Position numbers and translations under genes: made by a program
The notes under the pieces: model-generated
Database searches by the model: none
Told to the model about the DNA's origin: nothing
The model's input: only the letters and a program-made list of their open reading frames with translations
Part shown: positions 35,986 to 46,355 of the stretch, piece after piece
Numbering within the stretch: position 1 is the first letter of the stretch
Layout: every line of letters begins with the position of its first letter
Assembly (NCBI GenBank): GCA_009782615.1
Contig: WRIS01000001.1
Span: 248,001 to 312,000 of the forward strand
Direction of reading: 5' to 3'
Length of the DNA stretch: 64,000 nt
DNA from: Eggerthellaceae bacterium
GTDB lineage: Bacteria > Actinomycetota > Coriobacteriia > Coriobacteriales > Eggerthellaceae

Positions 35986-38160
35986 TCAGGGATGAAGAAC
36001 ATAGGACTCTCGTCCAAGATACGTCCAGTTATTCCAATCCCACGGGTCTCCCACAATGCGAAACTCAGCTAGATACCACCCGTTTTCATCTTGATTGGAA
36101 TAGAGATGATAGTAAGGACGCTCAAGAAGAGCGCTTTCATCAACCTCAGAATAGGTCTTTCCCCACTGGCTTGAATCTCCCCCAGCTGCTGCAACGCAGG
36201 CAGCGCGCAGATTTTCTATGGTCACAGGCGCTTCACTTTCGCGCAAGGGGCTGCCTTCAGCACCAGCGGGCTTGACAAAACAGCCCGCAAGCAAAACATC
36301 CTCAGGCAGCTGAAACATGCTGTGCTCTGCATGATCTGCAATGATGAAGATGGTCGCATCCTTGTAAAGCCCCCGTTCTTTTAATTGCCCAAGATACTCT
36401 TCAAGAATAAGCAGCGAACCTAAGAACTGTTCTTCGGGCTCTACGCCACGCCTTACACGCTGTGCTTGGGCATCCATAGTATAGGGAGCATGAAAACCTT
36501 GCAGATGGATGAAGATGAAATGCGGGTCATCGACCGTTGTCAGTCCTTCGCTTTTCAAGTCACGGTAAAACCGAGGGTCGTTTATCAAATAGCGCTCAGG
36601 ATTGCCCGCATCTTTTCCTATGCTCTCAAAACCTAAAATGTCAGAATACAGCCACAGGTTTGGCTTAAGAGCAAGCGGGGCGCTGCGCAACAGCGACAAG
36701 CGGAACAGCTGCACGGGAGCCTTAACGACTTTTACGCCATCTTTCCCTTCGGCAATGTTATCCGAAAAGCGCCTAATTTGTTCTTCTTCATTGTAGTCGT
36801 AGGCCTTGTCAAGATATAAGTTGCACACATAGCCCTGTTTGCGGATGTCTTCAATAAAAACAGGATGCGAATAGGCATATTCCAGATATTCATCGTGGTT
36901 TTTATCGACATCAAGAAACACGCCAGTCATCAGATGGGGAACTGAGGGAAAGGTCATGTTGTAAATTGAGGTATTGTTGCGATAGCGCGTGAAACCATCC
37001 AAAAAATCATAGATATGCGGGTCTGAATCATAAAGCATGTCAAGGTAGGCGCTATCCATGGTGTCAACAATGAAAACAATGATGTTATCGTTTGCCGATA
37101 CCTCATAAAGCCCTTCCCGTGAAAGGAATTCGACCATTCCGTCATCTCTTCGTTCCGGATTCCAATCTTGAACCTGAGGAATAAGGGAAACCAACGCAAC
37201 CGCCTGTACCGCAATGAGGAGTACCGAAGTAAAAATCAAACCTTGCTTGAAAACCTTTTTGACCCGTTTTTTCTGCCTAAGTCCCAAGACAAACACAAGG
37301 GCGAAAACACCCACCCACATGAAAAGGTTAAGCAGCACCCGAGCGACACCCAGCCCCTCCCAGGTTAGCTGCAAACCCATAAGCTGCCCTAGCCCCTTGT
37401 TGAAAAACGTAGACTGCAGATATCCGCAAATGAGAAAGGCAAGACCTACGCACACCATGATGTCGAAAGCCCGCCCGCGCAAAACAAAGAGAAGCCCAAA
37501 CAAAATAAGAAACATTACCAAAGAAAAGCCAAGGATAGGCCCGATTATGTCGGCAAAAGAAAAGAACAGTTCCATCCTGTTGGTGATGACCGAATCAATC
37601 ATATTGAAGATAGCGTAGGTCATCACTACTGCTGACACCAAAAGAAGCGCTATGCTCACGCGTTCTTTTTTCGTGCGTTCATCGGCAAGCAACCAATGCG
37701 CGAAAGCTGCCCCCTTGCTTTTTTGGACGGACTCCCCATCTTCCAGCGCGTCAGTGGCGCTTGTCAATGGTTCATCATGCGCAGGAGAAACGCTTTGTGC
37801 AATAGCAGCATAATGTTCTTTTGCAGGAATAGCACAAGCAAGGATACCTTTTTCAAGCGCCTCTTTTTCAGAAAGATAGCGCCCGCCATCTTCTTCTTGG
37901 TCGTCTTTTGTAGATGACCCACCCTTGCGCGTACTTACGCGCCGCACTAACATCTGGATTAAAACCTTGATGTTGGTAACAATCATCTGAAAGCGGTATA
38001 CAAAAATGCTCAGCGACACACCAATCGTTATCACAATGGCAGTAGAAACCTGGATAATATAGGTTGTTGTTGCTGGGTCGATATAGCCCCATGCCACATT
38101 CGGCGAGAAGAACAGGCAAGCAAAAAGCCAATAAGCAGCTACGATAAAGCATTTTCTCAT
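35986..38160 (-). CDS. Polytopic membrane protein with extracytoplasmic sulfatase/LtaS-like domain
   Basis: A 724-residue protein. An N-terminal signal or first helix ends in GYIDPATTTYIIQ, like the IDPGTGS motif of envelope-polymer proteins. A charged cytoplasmic loop (about 75-165), further helices to about 330, and an alkaline-phosphatase-superfamily domain (about 358-660) follow. Candidate metal and nucleophile residues are D366 (IVDTMDS), T403 (NMTFPSVPHLMTG), H557 (GFHAPY), D609/H610 (IIADHAEHS) and H613, an LtaS/phosphoglycerol-transferase-like pattern. Its ATG overlaps the YidC-fusion stop by 4 nt, so the pair is made together, probably to build or modify a glycerol-phosphate polymer. 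Confidence 0.8.
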   Translation of the reverse strand: MRKCFIVAAYWLFACLFFSPNVAWGYIDPATTTYIIQVSTAIVITIGVSLSIFVYRFQMIVTNIKVLIQMLVRRVSTRKGGSSTKDDQEEDGGRYLSEKEALEKGILACAIPAKEHYAAIAQSVSPAHDEPLTSATDALEDGESVQKSKGAAFAHWLLADERTKKERVSIALLLVSAVVMTYAIFNMIDSVITNRMELFFSFADIIGPILGFSLVMFLILFGLLFVLRGRAFDIMVCVGLAFLICGYLQSTFFNKGLGQLMGLQLTWEGLGVARVLLNLFMWVGVFALVFVLGLRQKKRVKKVFKQGLIFTSVLLIAVQAVALVSLIPQVQDWNPERRDDGMVEFLSREGLYEVSANDNIIVFIVDTMDSAYLDMLYDSDPHIYDFLDGFTRYRNNTSIYNMTFPSVPHLMTGVFLDVDKNHDEYLEYAYSHPVFIEDIRKQGYVCNLYLDKAYDYNEEEQIRRFSDNIAEGKDGVKVVKAPVQLFRLSLLRSAPLALKPNLWLYSDILGFESIGKDAGNPERYLINDPRFYRDLKSEGLTTVDDPHFIFIHLQGFHAPYTMDAQAQRVRRGVEPEEQFLGSLLILEEYLGQLKERGLYKDATIFIIADHAEHSMFQLPEDVLLAGCFVKPAGAEGSPLRESEAPVTIENLRAACVAAAGGDSSQWGKTYSEVDESALLERPYYHLYSNQDENGWYLAEFRIVGDPWDWNNWTYLGRESYVLHP

Positions 38161-40460
38161 AGCCCCTCCCCTGCAACAAGCGGAGCTGAAGCCTGCTTTT
38201 TCCTTTTCCTGGCCGCCTTTTCTTTTTCCCGCGCTTCCAACTGCGCAGGTCGGGCAAAGCGCGCGGGATCCTTACCCACTGAACGCAGATATTCAATTTC
38301 CTTGACCCGCGCAATAAGATAGTCGCCACCCCCGCGAGCGCCATCCCCAATGTCATAGATATTCCCCTGCAACACAGCCGTGATGTGTTCTCGATACTCA
38401 CTACTGCGCGCAAGCAAATCGTCCACCACGTCGCCAAGACGGGCAAGATCATCAACATCGACCGAAACACCCAATTCATCGCGCAGAGAAATGTCGAGTG
38501 GTACCAGCGGCAAGCGGTCGTATTCGGGATTCATAATTTTCATAGGAGTATTGATAAACAGTGAAGGCTTCTTTGTTGCATAGGAAAACTCTTGGGCAAT
38601 GGTCGACCAATCGGTGATAACAAGGTCGGATTGATAGACGGTCTCATTCGAGGAAAAATCCGTCTCGAAAACTAAAGTGCCGCCCGACGCGTCGCGGGTT
38701 TCAGCCTGCGCTGCCCAACGGTTCTTAATCGCCTGCATCCGTGCGGGGAAACGCTTCACGTATTCGGGGTGCGGGCGCACAATAATCCGATAGCCGCGTC
38801 CCACCAAAGCGTGCAACATGTCATCAAGACACAAATCCATGAGGTTGTCTGCCTGCCACGAAGGGGCAATAAGTATCTGCGGAATGCTTGTTTCGTGGGC
38901 ACTGTCCTGCCAGGCTCCCTGTTTTCCTGCGCTTGCCTTCCCACCATCTACACCTGCCTCAAGCGCTGCAGTGTGCGCCTCAAGCGCTGCAGTGTGCGCT
39001 AAAAGTTCATCGAGCAAGCCATACCCTGTTTTCACGAGGGTCTTAGGCGGCAGGTTATAGAGCTTTTCCGTTTCCCTCACTTCTTCGATGTGGTTTGGTC
39101 CATACACAAAAATCGTATCGAAATGGTCAAGCGCACCTTTACGCAGCACCAGCTGTAACGACGTCATGGAGTGATCAAGATAGATATATTCAACATCTTT
39201 GCGCACCAAGGAGCGTTTCACCTGAAACATTTCCAAATCAGGTGTCGTCATTAAAACAATGTCGGCATCCATCTTCATCATGAAAGAAACAAGCGCCTTA
39301 TGCCCCACATAATAGGGAACAATGTGGGCATCTTGGGTTTCAAAAATGCGGTCGGCGGGGTCATTGGTCACGTAGTGAATCACGATATCTGAATGGTGCC
39401 CGATATAGTCAACGAGCGCTGAAAAATACTTCCCGTAGCCACTTCCCTCAGAATAAATGACAAGGTTCTTTTTGAGTCCCTTTTCAAAGAAGCGTTTGAT
39501 GTCGGCCTTTTCGCGCTTTGCCAATTCTTGCTTTTTGATGCGTTCGCCGCGCCGTTCTGCGCGCGTCAACTTAACAGGCATAACGCGGTTTGCGTAATCG
39601 ATATATTTTTTCGGACTATAAATGAGATTGCACAACGCAAGCACGGGGATGGAAAGTAGGTTACCTGCTGTCCAGTACAAGCCGAGCCCACAAGGCAACA
39701 CGGCGGCAAAATATCCTGAGAACGCCACCAGGAAAATGGTCATTCCCCATTTCGCAAAAAAGCTCGTCTCAGCCTGAAGCACGTTATAGCGATTCTGCAC
39801 CAAAGAAAGAAGCAGAGCGCTTAAGGCAGACAGTATCGGAATGATAAGGGTCCATTCACCAAAATGCGGAATTGCAGAAAGATTTATGCCAAAAAAGGTG
39901 ACGTCCACCGAAGCAATAGACGCAAGATTATCAAGCGAAAACACTCCACCCGATTCACTTAACGCCCTGAACGGTTCAGGCGTATTCTGCACCGTTTCAA
40001 GCACGCGAATTTCTGCACCAAAGCCCAGTTCATCGGGGGTCAGCGCCAAAACGTCTGCGGTAACATCAACCAAAGACTCCACCGTCTGCTTCCCAAAGCG
40101 AAGCAAGTGGCGAAGCGGGTTATAGATAACATCGATAAGCCCTAAGATTAAAGGGATTTGTACCAAGAGCGGCAAGATACCTTTGACGGTACTGTAGTGT
40201 TCTTTTTTATAGAGCGCCTTGGTCTCTTGCATGATAAGTTCGCCATTGCCGATGTTGCGCAGTTTAATGTCGGCAAGTTCAGGCTGCATTTTAACCATCT
40301 TGATGGAATTCTTTTGGGCAACAACCGACAAGGGGAACAAAATGATTTTGGTAAGAAGGGTGAACAGCAGAATTGCCGCGCCATAGTTGCGCAGCAATTC
40401 AAAACACCAATACATAAGATACCCGAGCGGGGCGCCGATTAAGTTGATAAAAGATTCCAC
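38157..40460 (-). CDS. Fusion of a YidC/Oxa1 insertase domain to a CDP-glycerol glycerophosphotransferase domain
   Basis: A 767-residue two-part protein. Residues 1-285 are YidC-like: five hydrophobic segments, MYWCFELLRNYGAAILLFTLLTKIILFPLS, with K38 where the groove arginine usually sits, and an enlarged loop (130-200). A basic linker (295-330) leads to a TagB/TagF-type domain (about 330-740) with DHS (429-431), APSW (532-535), RPHPEY (562-567) and SDLVITDWST (611-620). TagF enzymes polymerise glycerol phosphate from CDP-glycerol. The start is GTG. A 21-bp duplication encodes AHTAALE twice at 488-501. It is coupled to the sulfatase-like gene. Confidence 0.88.
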   Translation of the reverse strand: MESFINLIGAPLGYLMYWCFELLRNYGAAILLFTLLTKIILFPLSVVAQKNSIKMVKMQPELADIKLRNIGNGELIMQETKALYKKEHYSTVKGILPLLVQIPLILGLIDVIYNPLRHLLRFGKQTVESLVDVTADVLALTPDELGFGAEIRVLETVQNTPEPFRALSESGGVFSLDNLASIASVDVTFFGINLSAIPHFGEWTLIIPILSALSALLLSLVQNRYNVLQAETSFFAKWGMTIFLVAFSGYFAAVLPCGLGLYWTAGNLLSIPVLALCNLIYSPKKYIDYANRVMPVKLTRAERRGERIKKQELAKREKADIKRFFEKGLKKNLVIYSEGSGYGKYFSALVDYIGHHSDIVIHYVTNDPADRIFETQDAHIVPYYVGHKALVSFMMKMDADIVLMTTPDLEMFQVKRSLVRKDVEYIYLDHSMTSLQLVLRKGALDHFDTIFVYGPNHIEEVRETEKLYNLPPKTLVKTGYGLLDELLAHTAALEAHTAALEAGVDGGKASAGKQGAWQDSAHETSIPQILIAPSWQADNLMDLCLDDMLHALVGRGYRIIVRPHPEYVKRFPARMQAIKNRWAAQAETRDASGGTLVFETDFSSNETVYQSDLVITDWSTIAQEFSYATKKPSLFINTPMKIMNPEYDRLPLVPLDISLRDELGVSVDVDDLARLGDVVDDLLARSSEYREHITAVLQGNIYDIGDGARGGGDYLIARVKEIEYLRSVGKDPARFARPAQLEAREKEKAARKRKKQASAPLVAGEGL
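38956..38997 (-). repeat. 21-bp tandem duplication in the YidC-fusion gene
   Basis: Two identical 21-bp units (38956-38976 and 38977-38997) encode AHTAALE twice in a linker between two parts of the transferase domain. They stay in frame. Confidence 0.9.
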
Positions 40461-40483
40461 TACGTATACATCCGAGTTCGTTT

Positions 40484-40530
40484 TAAGAGGTGCGCCGCAC
40501 TCCCCCTACTCGAATGCAGCGCACCTCTTA
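40484..40530 (-). terminator. Long hairpin after ppdK, terminator-like
   Basis: TAAGAGGTGCGC (40484-40495) and GCGCACCTCTTA (40519-40530) form a 12-bp perfect stem that extends by three pairs after one mismatch. It begins 5 nt after the ppdK stop, before the YidC fusion. No U tract follows, so it may be a weak terminator or a 3'-end stabiliser. Confidence 0.6.
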
Positions 40531-40535
40531 CTGGT

Positions 40536-43268
40536 CTACTTATCGCGTACGGTTCCGTCTTCAAGAGCTGCCTGCGCCGCCGCAAGGCGCGCAAGCGGAA
40601 CACGATAGGGTGAACAGCTGACATAGTTCAAACCTATCTTAAAGCAGGTCTTGACTGAATCAGGATCGCCGCCATGTTCGCCGCAAATGCCCAAGGTGAT
40701 ATCAGGGTTCGTTGTCCGTCCCTTGATACACGCCATCTCGACTAAGGCAGCAACGCCCGCGTCAATCGTTTCAAAGGGGTTGGCTGGAAGAATACGACGC
40801 TCAAGATAACGAGGAATAAACTTGCTTTCCACGTCATCACGCGAGAAACCGAAGGTGGTTTGGGTGAGGTCGTTCGTGCCGAAGCTGAAGAAGTCTGCCT
40901 TACCCGCAATTTCATCAGCGGTCACCGCAGCGCGCGGAAGCTCAATCATGGTTCCGATAGGAATGTCGAGTTCAACACCCTCTTCTTCGCACACTTGCGC
41001 CACTACCGCTTCGCACTCTTCGCGCAATACGGCAAGTTCGGGCAAGACCGAAACAAGCGGAATCATTATTTCAGGTTCGGGGTTTAAGCCCTTCTTCTTC
41101 AAGGTCGCCGCGGCTTTGGTGATAGCACGCACCTGCATGGCGGGAAGTTCAGGATAGAGTATCGCCAAACGACAACCGCGCAAACCGAGCATCGGGTTCG
41201 CTTCGCTCATTGCATCAATCTGTGCAAGCAAGCGTTGCTTTTCGGCAATTTCTAAAGGATTGCCACCGCTTACCTCAAGGCGCGCAATTTCAACATCAAG
41301 TTCACGCGGGCTTTCCAAGAACTCGTGCAAAGGCGGGTCAAGCAGGCGCACTACAACCGGCAAGCCATCCATAGCTTCAAACATCCCCAAGAAATCGCCC
41401 GTCTGAGCTTCAAGAAGATCAGCCAGCGCATTGTCGCGTGTAGCGGCATCATCACTCAAGATAAAGCTTTGGATAATCTGCTTGCGGTCGCCCAAGAACA
41501 TGTGCTCGGTACGGCACAGACCGATACCTGCCGCGCCAAAGCTGCGGGAAAGTTCGGCGTCTTCTGGATTGTCGGCATTGGCGCGCACGCCCATGGTGCG
41601 GAAATCGTCTGCCCATTCCAAGATGGTGTCCAAATCGCCCGTGAGTTCAGGGAGCACCAATTCAACCGCACCCAAAACAACTGAACCTGTAGTGCCGTCG
41701 ATAGAAATCAAATCGCCTTCGCAAATCACGATGTCAGTTCCTGATATTGCCGCCTGCTTCTTTTCGGCGTCAATTTTAAGCACTTCGGCACCGCAGACGC
41801 ACGGCGTTCCCATGCCGCGCGCGATAACGGCAGCATGAGAGGTTTTCCCTCCATGAGAGGTCAATATGCCCTCGGCGGCAATCATGCCCGCGAGGTCATC
41901 AGGATTCGTTTCCCAACGGATTAACACGCACTTGCGGCCTTGCTCCGTGAGCGCAACCGCGTCCTCTGCCGAAAAGACTGCTTCACCAACGGCTGCACCA
42001 GGGGAAGCGTTTAAGCCCTTTGCAACCACATCATAGTTGGCAGTTTTGTCGAATTGCGGATGAAGCAACTGGTCAAGCTGATCAGGATCAATGCGCATGA
42101 CCGCTTCTTGTTTTGAAATGAGTCCTTCGTTCACCATTTCAATGGCGATATGAAGGGCGGCAGCAGCAGTACGTTTGCCGCTGCGTGTTTGGAGCATCCA
42201 CAGTTTTCCTTGCTCGATAGTAAATTCGATATCACACATATCGTGGAAGTGATTCTCGAGTAAGACGAAAACGTCCTCAAGTTCTTGCCCAGCACTTTCC
42301 AAACCAGCTACTTCCTTAAGCTCGGCAATGGGGCTTGTGTTGCGAATACCAGCAACCACGTCTTCGCCTTGGGCGTTCACCAAGTAGTCACCGTAGAATT
42401 CTTTTTCACCGTTGGCGGGGTTGCGCGTAAAGGCAACGCCCGTTGCCGATGTATTGCCCTTGTTGCCAAAGACCATGGTCTGCACGTTTACTGCCGTGCC
42501 CAAGTCATCAGAAATCTTGTTCTGCTTGCGATAGAGCGTAGCGCGTGGATTGTTCCAGCTACCGAAAACTGCTTCGATGGCAAGGCGCAACTGTAGGCTG
42601 GGGTCTTGCGGGAATTCCACTTTCCCGTCAACCAAGAGGTCAGGGTAAGCTGCAGCATCAACGTTTTCCGAGAAAATTTGCTTGAAGCTCGCTACGAGTT
42701 CTTGTAAATCTTGTGCAGAAAGGTCGGTGTCGTTTTTCACACCACGGGCGTTGCGCATCGCGGTAATGGCGTTTTCAAACAAATCGCCATCAACTCCCAT
42801 AACAACTCCTGAAAACATTTGGATAAAGCGGCGATACGAATCCCACGCAAAGCGGGGATTTTCGGTCTGTTTGATAAGTCCTTGGATGGATTCGTTGTTA
42901 AGACCCAGGTTCAAAACTGTATCCATCATGCCTGGCATAGACAAAGGGGCACCGCTGCGCACGGATACAAGCAGCGGATCTTCAACGTCCCCGATTTTTT
43001 TGCCCATACGCGCTTCGAGATCTTCGCGGTAGTGCTGAATAACCTCTAACACGCCCTCTTGCCAGGAATTTCCTGCATTCGCATATTCCATACACGTTTG
43101 ACAAGAGATGGTAAATCCTGGAGGAACTGGCAAGCCGATGTTTGCCATTTCGGCAAGATTGGCGCCCTTGCCGCCCAACACAGCCTTCATCGTTGTGTTG
43201 CCCTCAGTTACGTTGTTGCCGTTCGCATCTTTTCCGAATGCAAACACCCGTTTCACATCACCAGTCAC
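40536..43268 (-). CDS. ppdK: Pyruvate, phosphate dikinase
   Basis: A 910-residue PPDK that interconverts pyruvate, ATP and phosphate with PEP, AMP and pyrophosphate. The N-terminal nucleotide-binding domain (VLGGKGANLAEMANIGLPVPPGFTIS), the swivelling domain with the phospho-His in GGKTSHAAVIARGMGTPCVCG, and the C-terminal PEP-binding barrel (GTNDLTQTTFGFSRDD, CGEHGGDP) are complete. AGGAGG about 5 nt before GTG 43268 sets the start; an in-frame TTG nine codons upstream lacks one. Its regulator ppsR is encoded directly upstream; the Thr next to the catalytic His is the expected target. This supports gluconeogenesis or PPi-dependent glycolysis. Confidence 0.97.
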   Translation of the reverse strand: MTGDVKRVFAFGKDANGNNVTEGNTTMKAVLGGKGANLAEMANIGLPVPPGFTISCQTCMEYANAGNSWQEGVLEVIQHYREDLEARMGKKIGDVEDPLLVSVRSGAPLSMPGMMDTVLNLGLNNESIQGLIKQTENPRFAWDSYRRFIQMFSGVVMGVDGDLFENAITAMRNARGVKNDTDLSAQDLQELVASFKQIFSENVDAAAYPDLLVDGKVEFPQDPSLQLRLAIEAVFGSWNNPRATLYRKQNKISDDLGTAVNVQTMVFGNKGNTSATGVAFTRNPANGEKEFYGDYLVNAQGEDVVAGIRNTSPIAELKEVAGLESAGQELEDVFVLLENHFHDMCDIEFTIEQGKLWMLQTRSGKRTAAAALHIAIEMVNEGLISKQEAVMRIDPDQLDQLLHPQFDKTANYDVVAKGLNASPGAAVGEAVFSAEDAVALTEQGRKCVLIRWETNPDDLAGMIAAEGILTSHGGKTSHAAVIARGMGTPCVCGAEVLKIDAEKKQAAISGTDIVICEGDLISIDGTTGSVVLGAVELVLPELTGDLDTILEWADDFRTMGVRANADNPEDAELSRSFGAAGIGLCRTEHMFLGDRKQIIQSFILSDDAATRDNALADLLEAQTGDFLGMFEAMDGLPVVVRLLDPPLHEFLESPRELDVEIARLEVSGGNPLEIAEKQRLLAQIDAMSEANPMLGLRGCRLAILYPELPAMQVRAITKAAATLKKKGLNPEPEIMIPLVSVLPELAVLREECEAVVAQVCEEEGVELDIPIGTMIELPRAAVTADEIAGKADFFSFGTNDLTQTTFGFSRDDVESKFIPRYLERRILPANPFETIDAGVAALVEMACIKGRTTNPDITLGICGEHGGDPDSVKTCFKIGLNYVSCSPYRVPLARLAAAQAALEDGTVRDK

Positions 43269-43319
43269 CTTTTCCTCCTTTGTCAAAAGTTCCAATGTTG
43301 CCCCATGCCCCCACTATTG

Positions 43320-44204
43320 TTATAAGGTACTCAACCTTGTTGGGTGAGCCTGTTCATAATAGCGCAATATTTCTTGTGCTGTCTCCTCAACGGCACGATT
43401 ATCCGTATGCACGACAATACATCCAAGTTTGCGCATCAGCGCACGGGCCTTTTCAAGTTCGAGATAGACTTTTTCAGGGTCGGCATAGTCAGAAGCAACC
43501 GCAGACGCATTGCCCAAACGCCGTCGACGTATGCCGATAAGTATTTCAGGGGTGGTCATCAACCCGTAAAGCCGCGTCGGTTCGATTTCGAAGAGTTCTT
43601 TTGGCGGGTCGGTTTGCAGATCCAAAGGAACATTTGCTACCTTATACCCTTCCTGGGAAAGATAGATGGCAAGGGGTGTTTTGGACGAACGAGAAACGCC
43701 CACCAAAACGATATCGGCTCTCTTCAAATCTTGCGGGTTGCGCCCATCATCGTGAGCGATAGTGAACTCAAGTGCTTCAATGCGCTTGAAATAATTTCTG
43801 TCAACCTCATGAAGGCTGCCAGGCTTAATGGCAGGATCGCGCCCGCTTATCGAAGCAAGTGCCCCTAAGGCATCGCCCATTAAATCAACCGCAACAATAT
43901 CGGAATCAGTTTCTACGTATTCCATAAGCTGATCGCTCAAATCACGGTCAACGAGGGTGTAAAACACCAATATTTGCCTGGTGCCGTATTCTTGTTCGTG
44001 CAAAGCGCAGTGCTCTTCGAAGAAGAGTTTTATCTCATCGAAACTGGTTATTTTGGAAAGGACTTCAATACGTGGATTGCTTTCGCCGAATTGGCTTGCC
44101 GCCGCACGGGCAAGTGCTTGCCCAGTTATACCCACCGAATCACTAATGATGTGGATAGTCGGCAGCGAGGCAAGGGGCGCGTTTTGCGAAGTCGATACCA
44201 TCAT
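43320..44204 (-). CDS. ppsR: PPDK regulatory protein (DUF299 kinase/pyrophosphorylase)
   Basis: A 294-residue DUF299 protein. These bifunctional enzymes inactivate PPDK or PEP synthase by ADP-dependent phosphorylation of a Thr near the catalytic His and reactivate it by Pi-dependent removal. The N-terminal HIISDSVGITGQALARAAASQF and the P-loop-like GVSRSSKTPLAIYLSQEGYKVANVPL are characteristic. It lies 51 nt upstream of the PPDK start on the same strand, so target and substrate specificity (PPDK) are inferred from context. Two consecutive ATGs can start it; GGGAGG lies upstream. Confidence 0.93.
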   Translation of the reverse strand: MMVSTSQNAPLASLPTIHIISDSVGITGQALARAAASQFGESNPRIEVLSKITSFDEIKLFFEEHCALHEQEYGTRQILVFYTLVDRDLSDQLMEYVETDSDIVAVDLMGDALGALASISGRDPAIKPGSLHEVDRNYFKRIEALEFTIAHDDGRNPQDLKRADIVLVGVSRSSKTPLAIYLSQEGYKVANVPLDLQTDPPKELFEIEPTRLYGLMTTPEILIGIRRRRLGNASAVASDYADPEKVYLELEKARALMRKLGCIVVHTDNRAVEETAQEILRYYEQAHPTRLSTL

Positions 44205-44258
44205 CTCTTAGCTAAAACCTCCCGTGATTTGCCCATCAGCGAACCCTCACCCCTTATA

Positions 44259-46355
44259 CTAGCACGTATCCGTACGCTGGGTTTTTGCCATTTTGCCGAA
44301 ATCGGCAATAGGAGAAAAGACCTCCACAAAGCGATTCAGCAAGCGCAAGCGATTGTTTTTGAGCGCTTCGTCCTTGTCCATAATGAGCACTTCTATAAAA
44401 AAAGTGTCGATGGGTGTGCGCAGCGCCGCCAAAGCTTCTAAGGTTTGCGCAAAATCATTTTCAGCAAGAAAGCCGCTTACCTGCACCTCAGCTTTTTGGA
44501 GCGCATCAAGCAGGGCAGTTTCTGCGCTTTGGAGCAAGGAAAGGTCAACCGTGCTTCCCAGCGTTTTGTCAGCGAGGTTGTTGGCGCGTGCATAAGCCGT
44601 TGCTAAATCTTCCATTGCCTCAGGCAATTCGGCGGAGATGGCGCTCAAGGCCCTAACCCGCGCGATTATCTGCGCAGGTTCAACGATGCCAACGGCAAGA
44701 ACCGCATCAATAACATCAGGAGAATAACCCCGTTCGCGCAAGATAACCTTGGTGCGGGTCACAAAGAACTCGGCAACTTCTTGTGCGACGGCTTCTTTGT
44801 CGGCAACGAGCGCGCCGTAATTGTCCAAGGCAAGCTCTATCGCGGCGTACAAGCCTACGCCCAATCCGTCGTCGAGCATGGTGATGATGCCAATAGCACC
44901 TCGGCGAAGAGCAAAGGGGTCAGACGAACCCGTAGGTCCTTGTCCCACGGCAAAAAGTCCGCAGATGGTATCAAGCTTGTCGGCAAACGCAAGCAAACGA
45001 GAAACAGTTAGGCGCGCAGGGGCATCATCGGCAAAACGAGGGCGGTAATGCTCGGCAATCGCTTCTGCCACCTGTTCGTTTTCACCTGCCGCACGCGCAT
45101 AGTAGGCACCCATAATGCCTTGCACCGAAGTGAACTCAACAACCGCGTTGCTCACCAGGTCGGCCTTGCACAAATACGCAGCACGTCGTGCATCTGTTGT
45201 GTCTTCCTCACTGAGTTTCGCCGCAACACACAGATGTTCAACTAACGCAGCGATGCGCTCAGTCTTTGCGCGCATAGTCCCGAGGCTTTCCTGAAATACC
45301 ACCGTATCGAGGCGCGCTACAAAATAATCTAAGGGGCGTTTTAAGTCTTCCTCATAGAAAAACTTCGCGTCAGAAAGTCGCGGGCGTACCACGCGTTCAT
45401 TGCCCGCAACAATAATAGCGGCACAATCGGGGTTGCCATTCGACACGGCAATAAAGCGGTTCGTCAGTTTATGTTTGCTATCGTAAAGAGGGAAATAGCG
45501 CTGGTGCTTGAGAAGCGCATCCACAATTATTTCTTCAGGAACTTTTAAGAATGCTTCGTCGAAACTTCCCACAAGTACGCTTGGGTATTCTGTCAGATTA
45601 ACAACTTCAAGCAAGGTGTTTGCAGGCAGTTCACTCACCAGATTATATTCACGCTCAACTGCAGCAATACCGCTGCGAATAGTTTGCGTTCGTTGCTCTT
45701 GGCTATACATAACCGATGCCGCACTCAAAACATCTAACAGCTTGTTTGCGTGGGAAACCTCGTGGGGTCCTGGTGCCAAAAAGCGATGTCCGCGCGTGGT
45801 GTTGCCTGCACAAAGCCCTGCGAAATTCACGGGAATGACCTCATCATCAAGCAAGGCCAACAACCAGCGAACGGGGCGCGAGAAAAACGCCGTTTCGCTT
45901 CCCCAGCGACATGATTTCGGCCAAGAAATGCTCACAATGAGTTTTTCAAGCAGTGCGCCCAGCAGCGGAGCAACCTTTTGTGCGGGAGTTTGCTTCAACG
46001 CGAAAACGTATTCGGTGTCGCCCACACGTCGCCGCTCAAGTGCACCAACTTCTACGCCCTTGCCCTTCGCAAAGCCGAGCGCCGCCTTGGTGGGGCTTCC
46101 CGCATCATCAAAGGCAAGGCTGACCGCAGGACCTTTATGCTCTTCAGCAAGCGCATCCGTTTGCTCTGCTAAGGCAAAAACAAGCACAATCAAGCGACGG
46201 GGCGTGGAATACACTTCGATGCGCTCAAAGGCGATACGCGCTGCTTTAAGCATTTCGGCAACTTGTGTTTCAAGTTGAGTAGTTGCCTTCGCCAAATCAA
46301 AGGCGGGAATTTCTTCAGTTCCTATCTCAAAGGCAAGGGTTTTCGTCTTAAGCAT
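44259..46355 (-). CDS. glyS: Glycine-tRNA ligase beta subunit
   Basis: A 698-residue beta subunit of the bacterial alpha2-beta2 GlyRS, carrying the tRNA-binding part. [15 protein letters not shown] opens the protein, and the signature [26 protein letters not shown] and the HD-like and anticodon-binding C-terminal regions follow. AAGGGG at 8 nt before ATG 46355 gives this start; the frame is open 58 codons upstream inside glyQ. It overlaps the end of glyQ by 8 nt, so the two subunits are coupled. No T-box fits upstream because lepB is only 17 nt from glyQ. Confidence 0.97.
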   Translation of the reverse strand: MLKTKTLAFEIGTEEIPAFDLAKATTQLETQVAEMLKAARIAFERIEVYSTPRRLIVLVFALAEQTDALAEEHKGPAVSLAFDDAGSPTKAALGFAKGKGVEVGALERRRVGDTEYVFALKQTPAQKVAPLLGALLEKLIVSISWPKSCRWGSETAFFSRPVRWLLALLDDEVIPVNFAGLCAGNTTRGHRFLAPGPHEVSHANKLLDVLSAASVMYSQEQRTQTIRSGIAAVEREYNLVSELPANTLLEVVNLTEYPSVLVGSFDEAFLKVPEEIIVDALLKHQRYFPLYDSKHKLTNRFIAVSNGNPDCAAIIVAGNERVVRPRLSDAKFFYEEDLKRPLDYFVARLDTVVFQESLGTMRAKTERIAALVEHLCVAAKLSEEDTTDARRAAYLCKADLVSNAVVEFTSVQGIMGAYYARAAGENEQVAEAIAEHYRPRFADDAPARLTVSRLLAFADKLDTICGLFAVGQGPTGSSDPFALRRGAIGIITMLDDGLGVGLYAAIELALDNYGALVADKEAVAQEVAEFFVTRTKVILRERGYSPDVIDAVLAVGIVEPAQIIARVRALSAISAELPEAMEDLATAYARANNLADKTLGSTVDLSLLQSAETALLDALQKAEVQVSGFLAENDFAQTLEALAALRTPIDTFFIEVLIMDKDEALKNNRLRLLNRFVEVFSPIADFGKMAKTQRTDTC

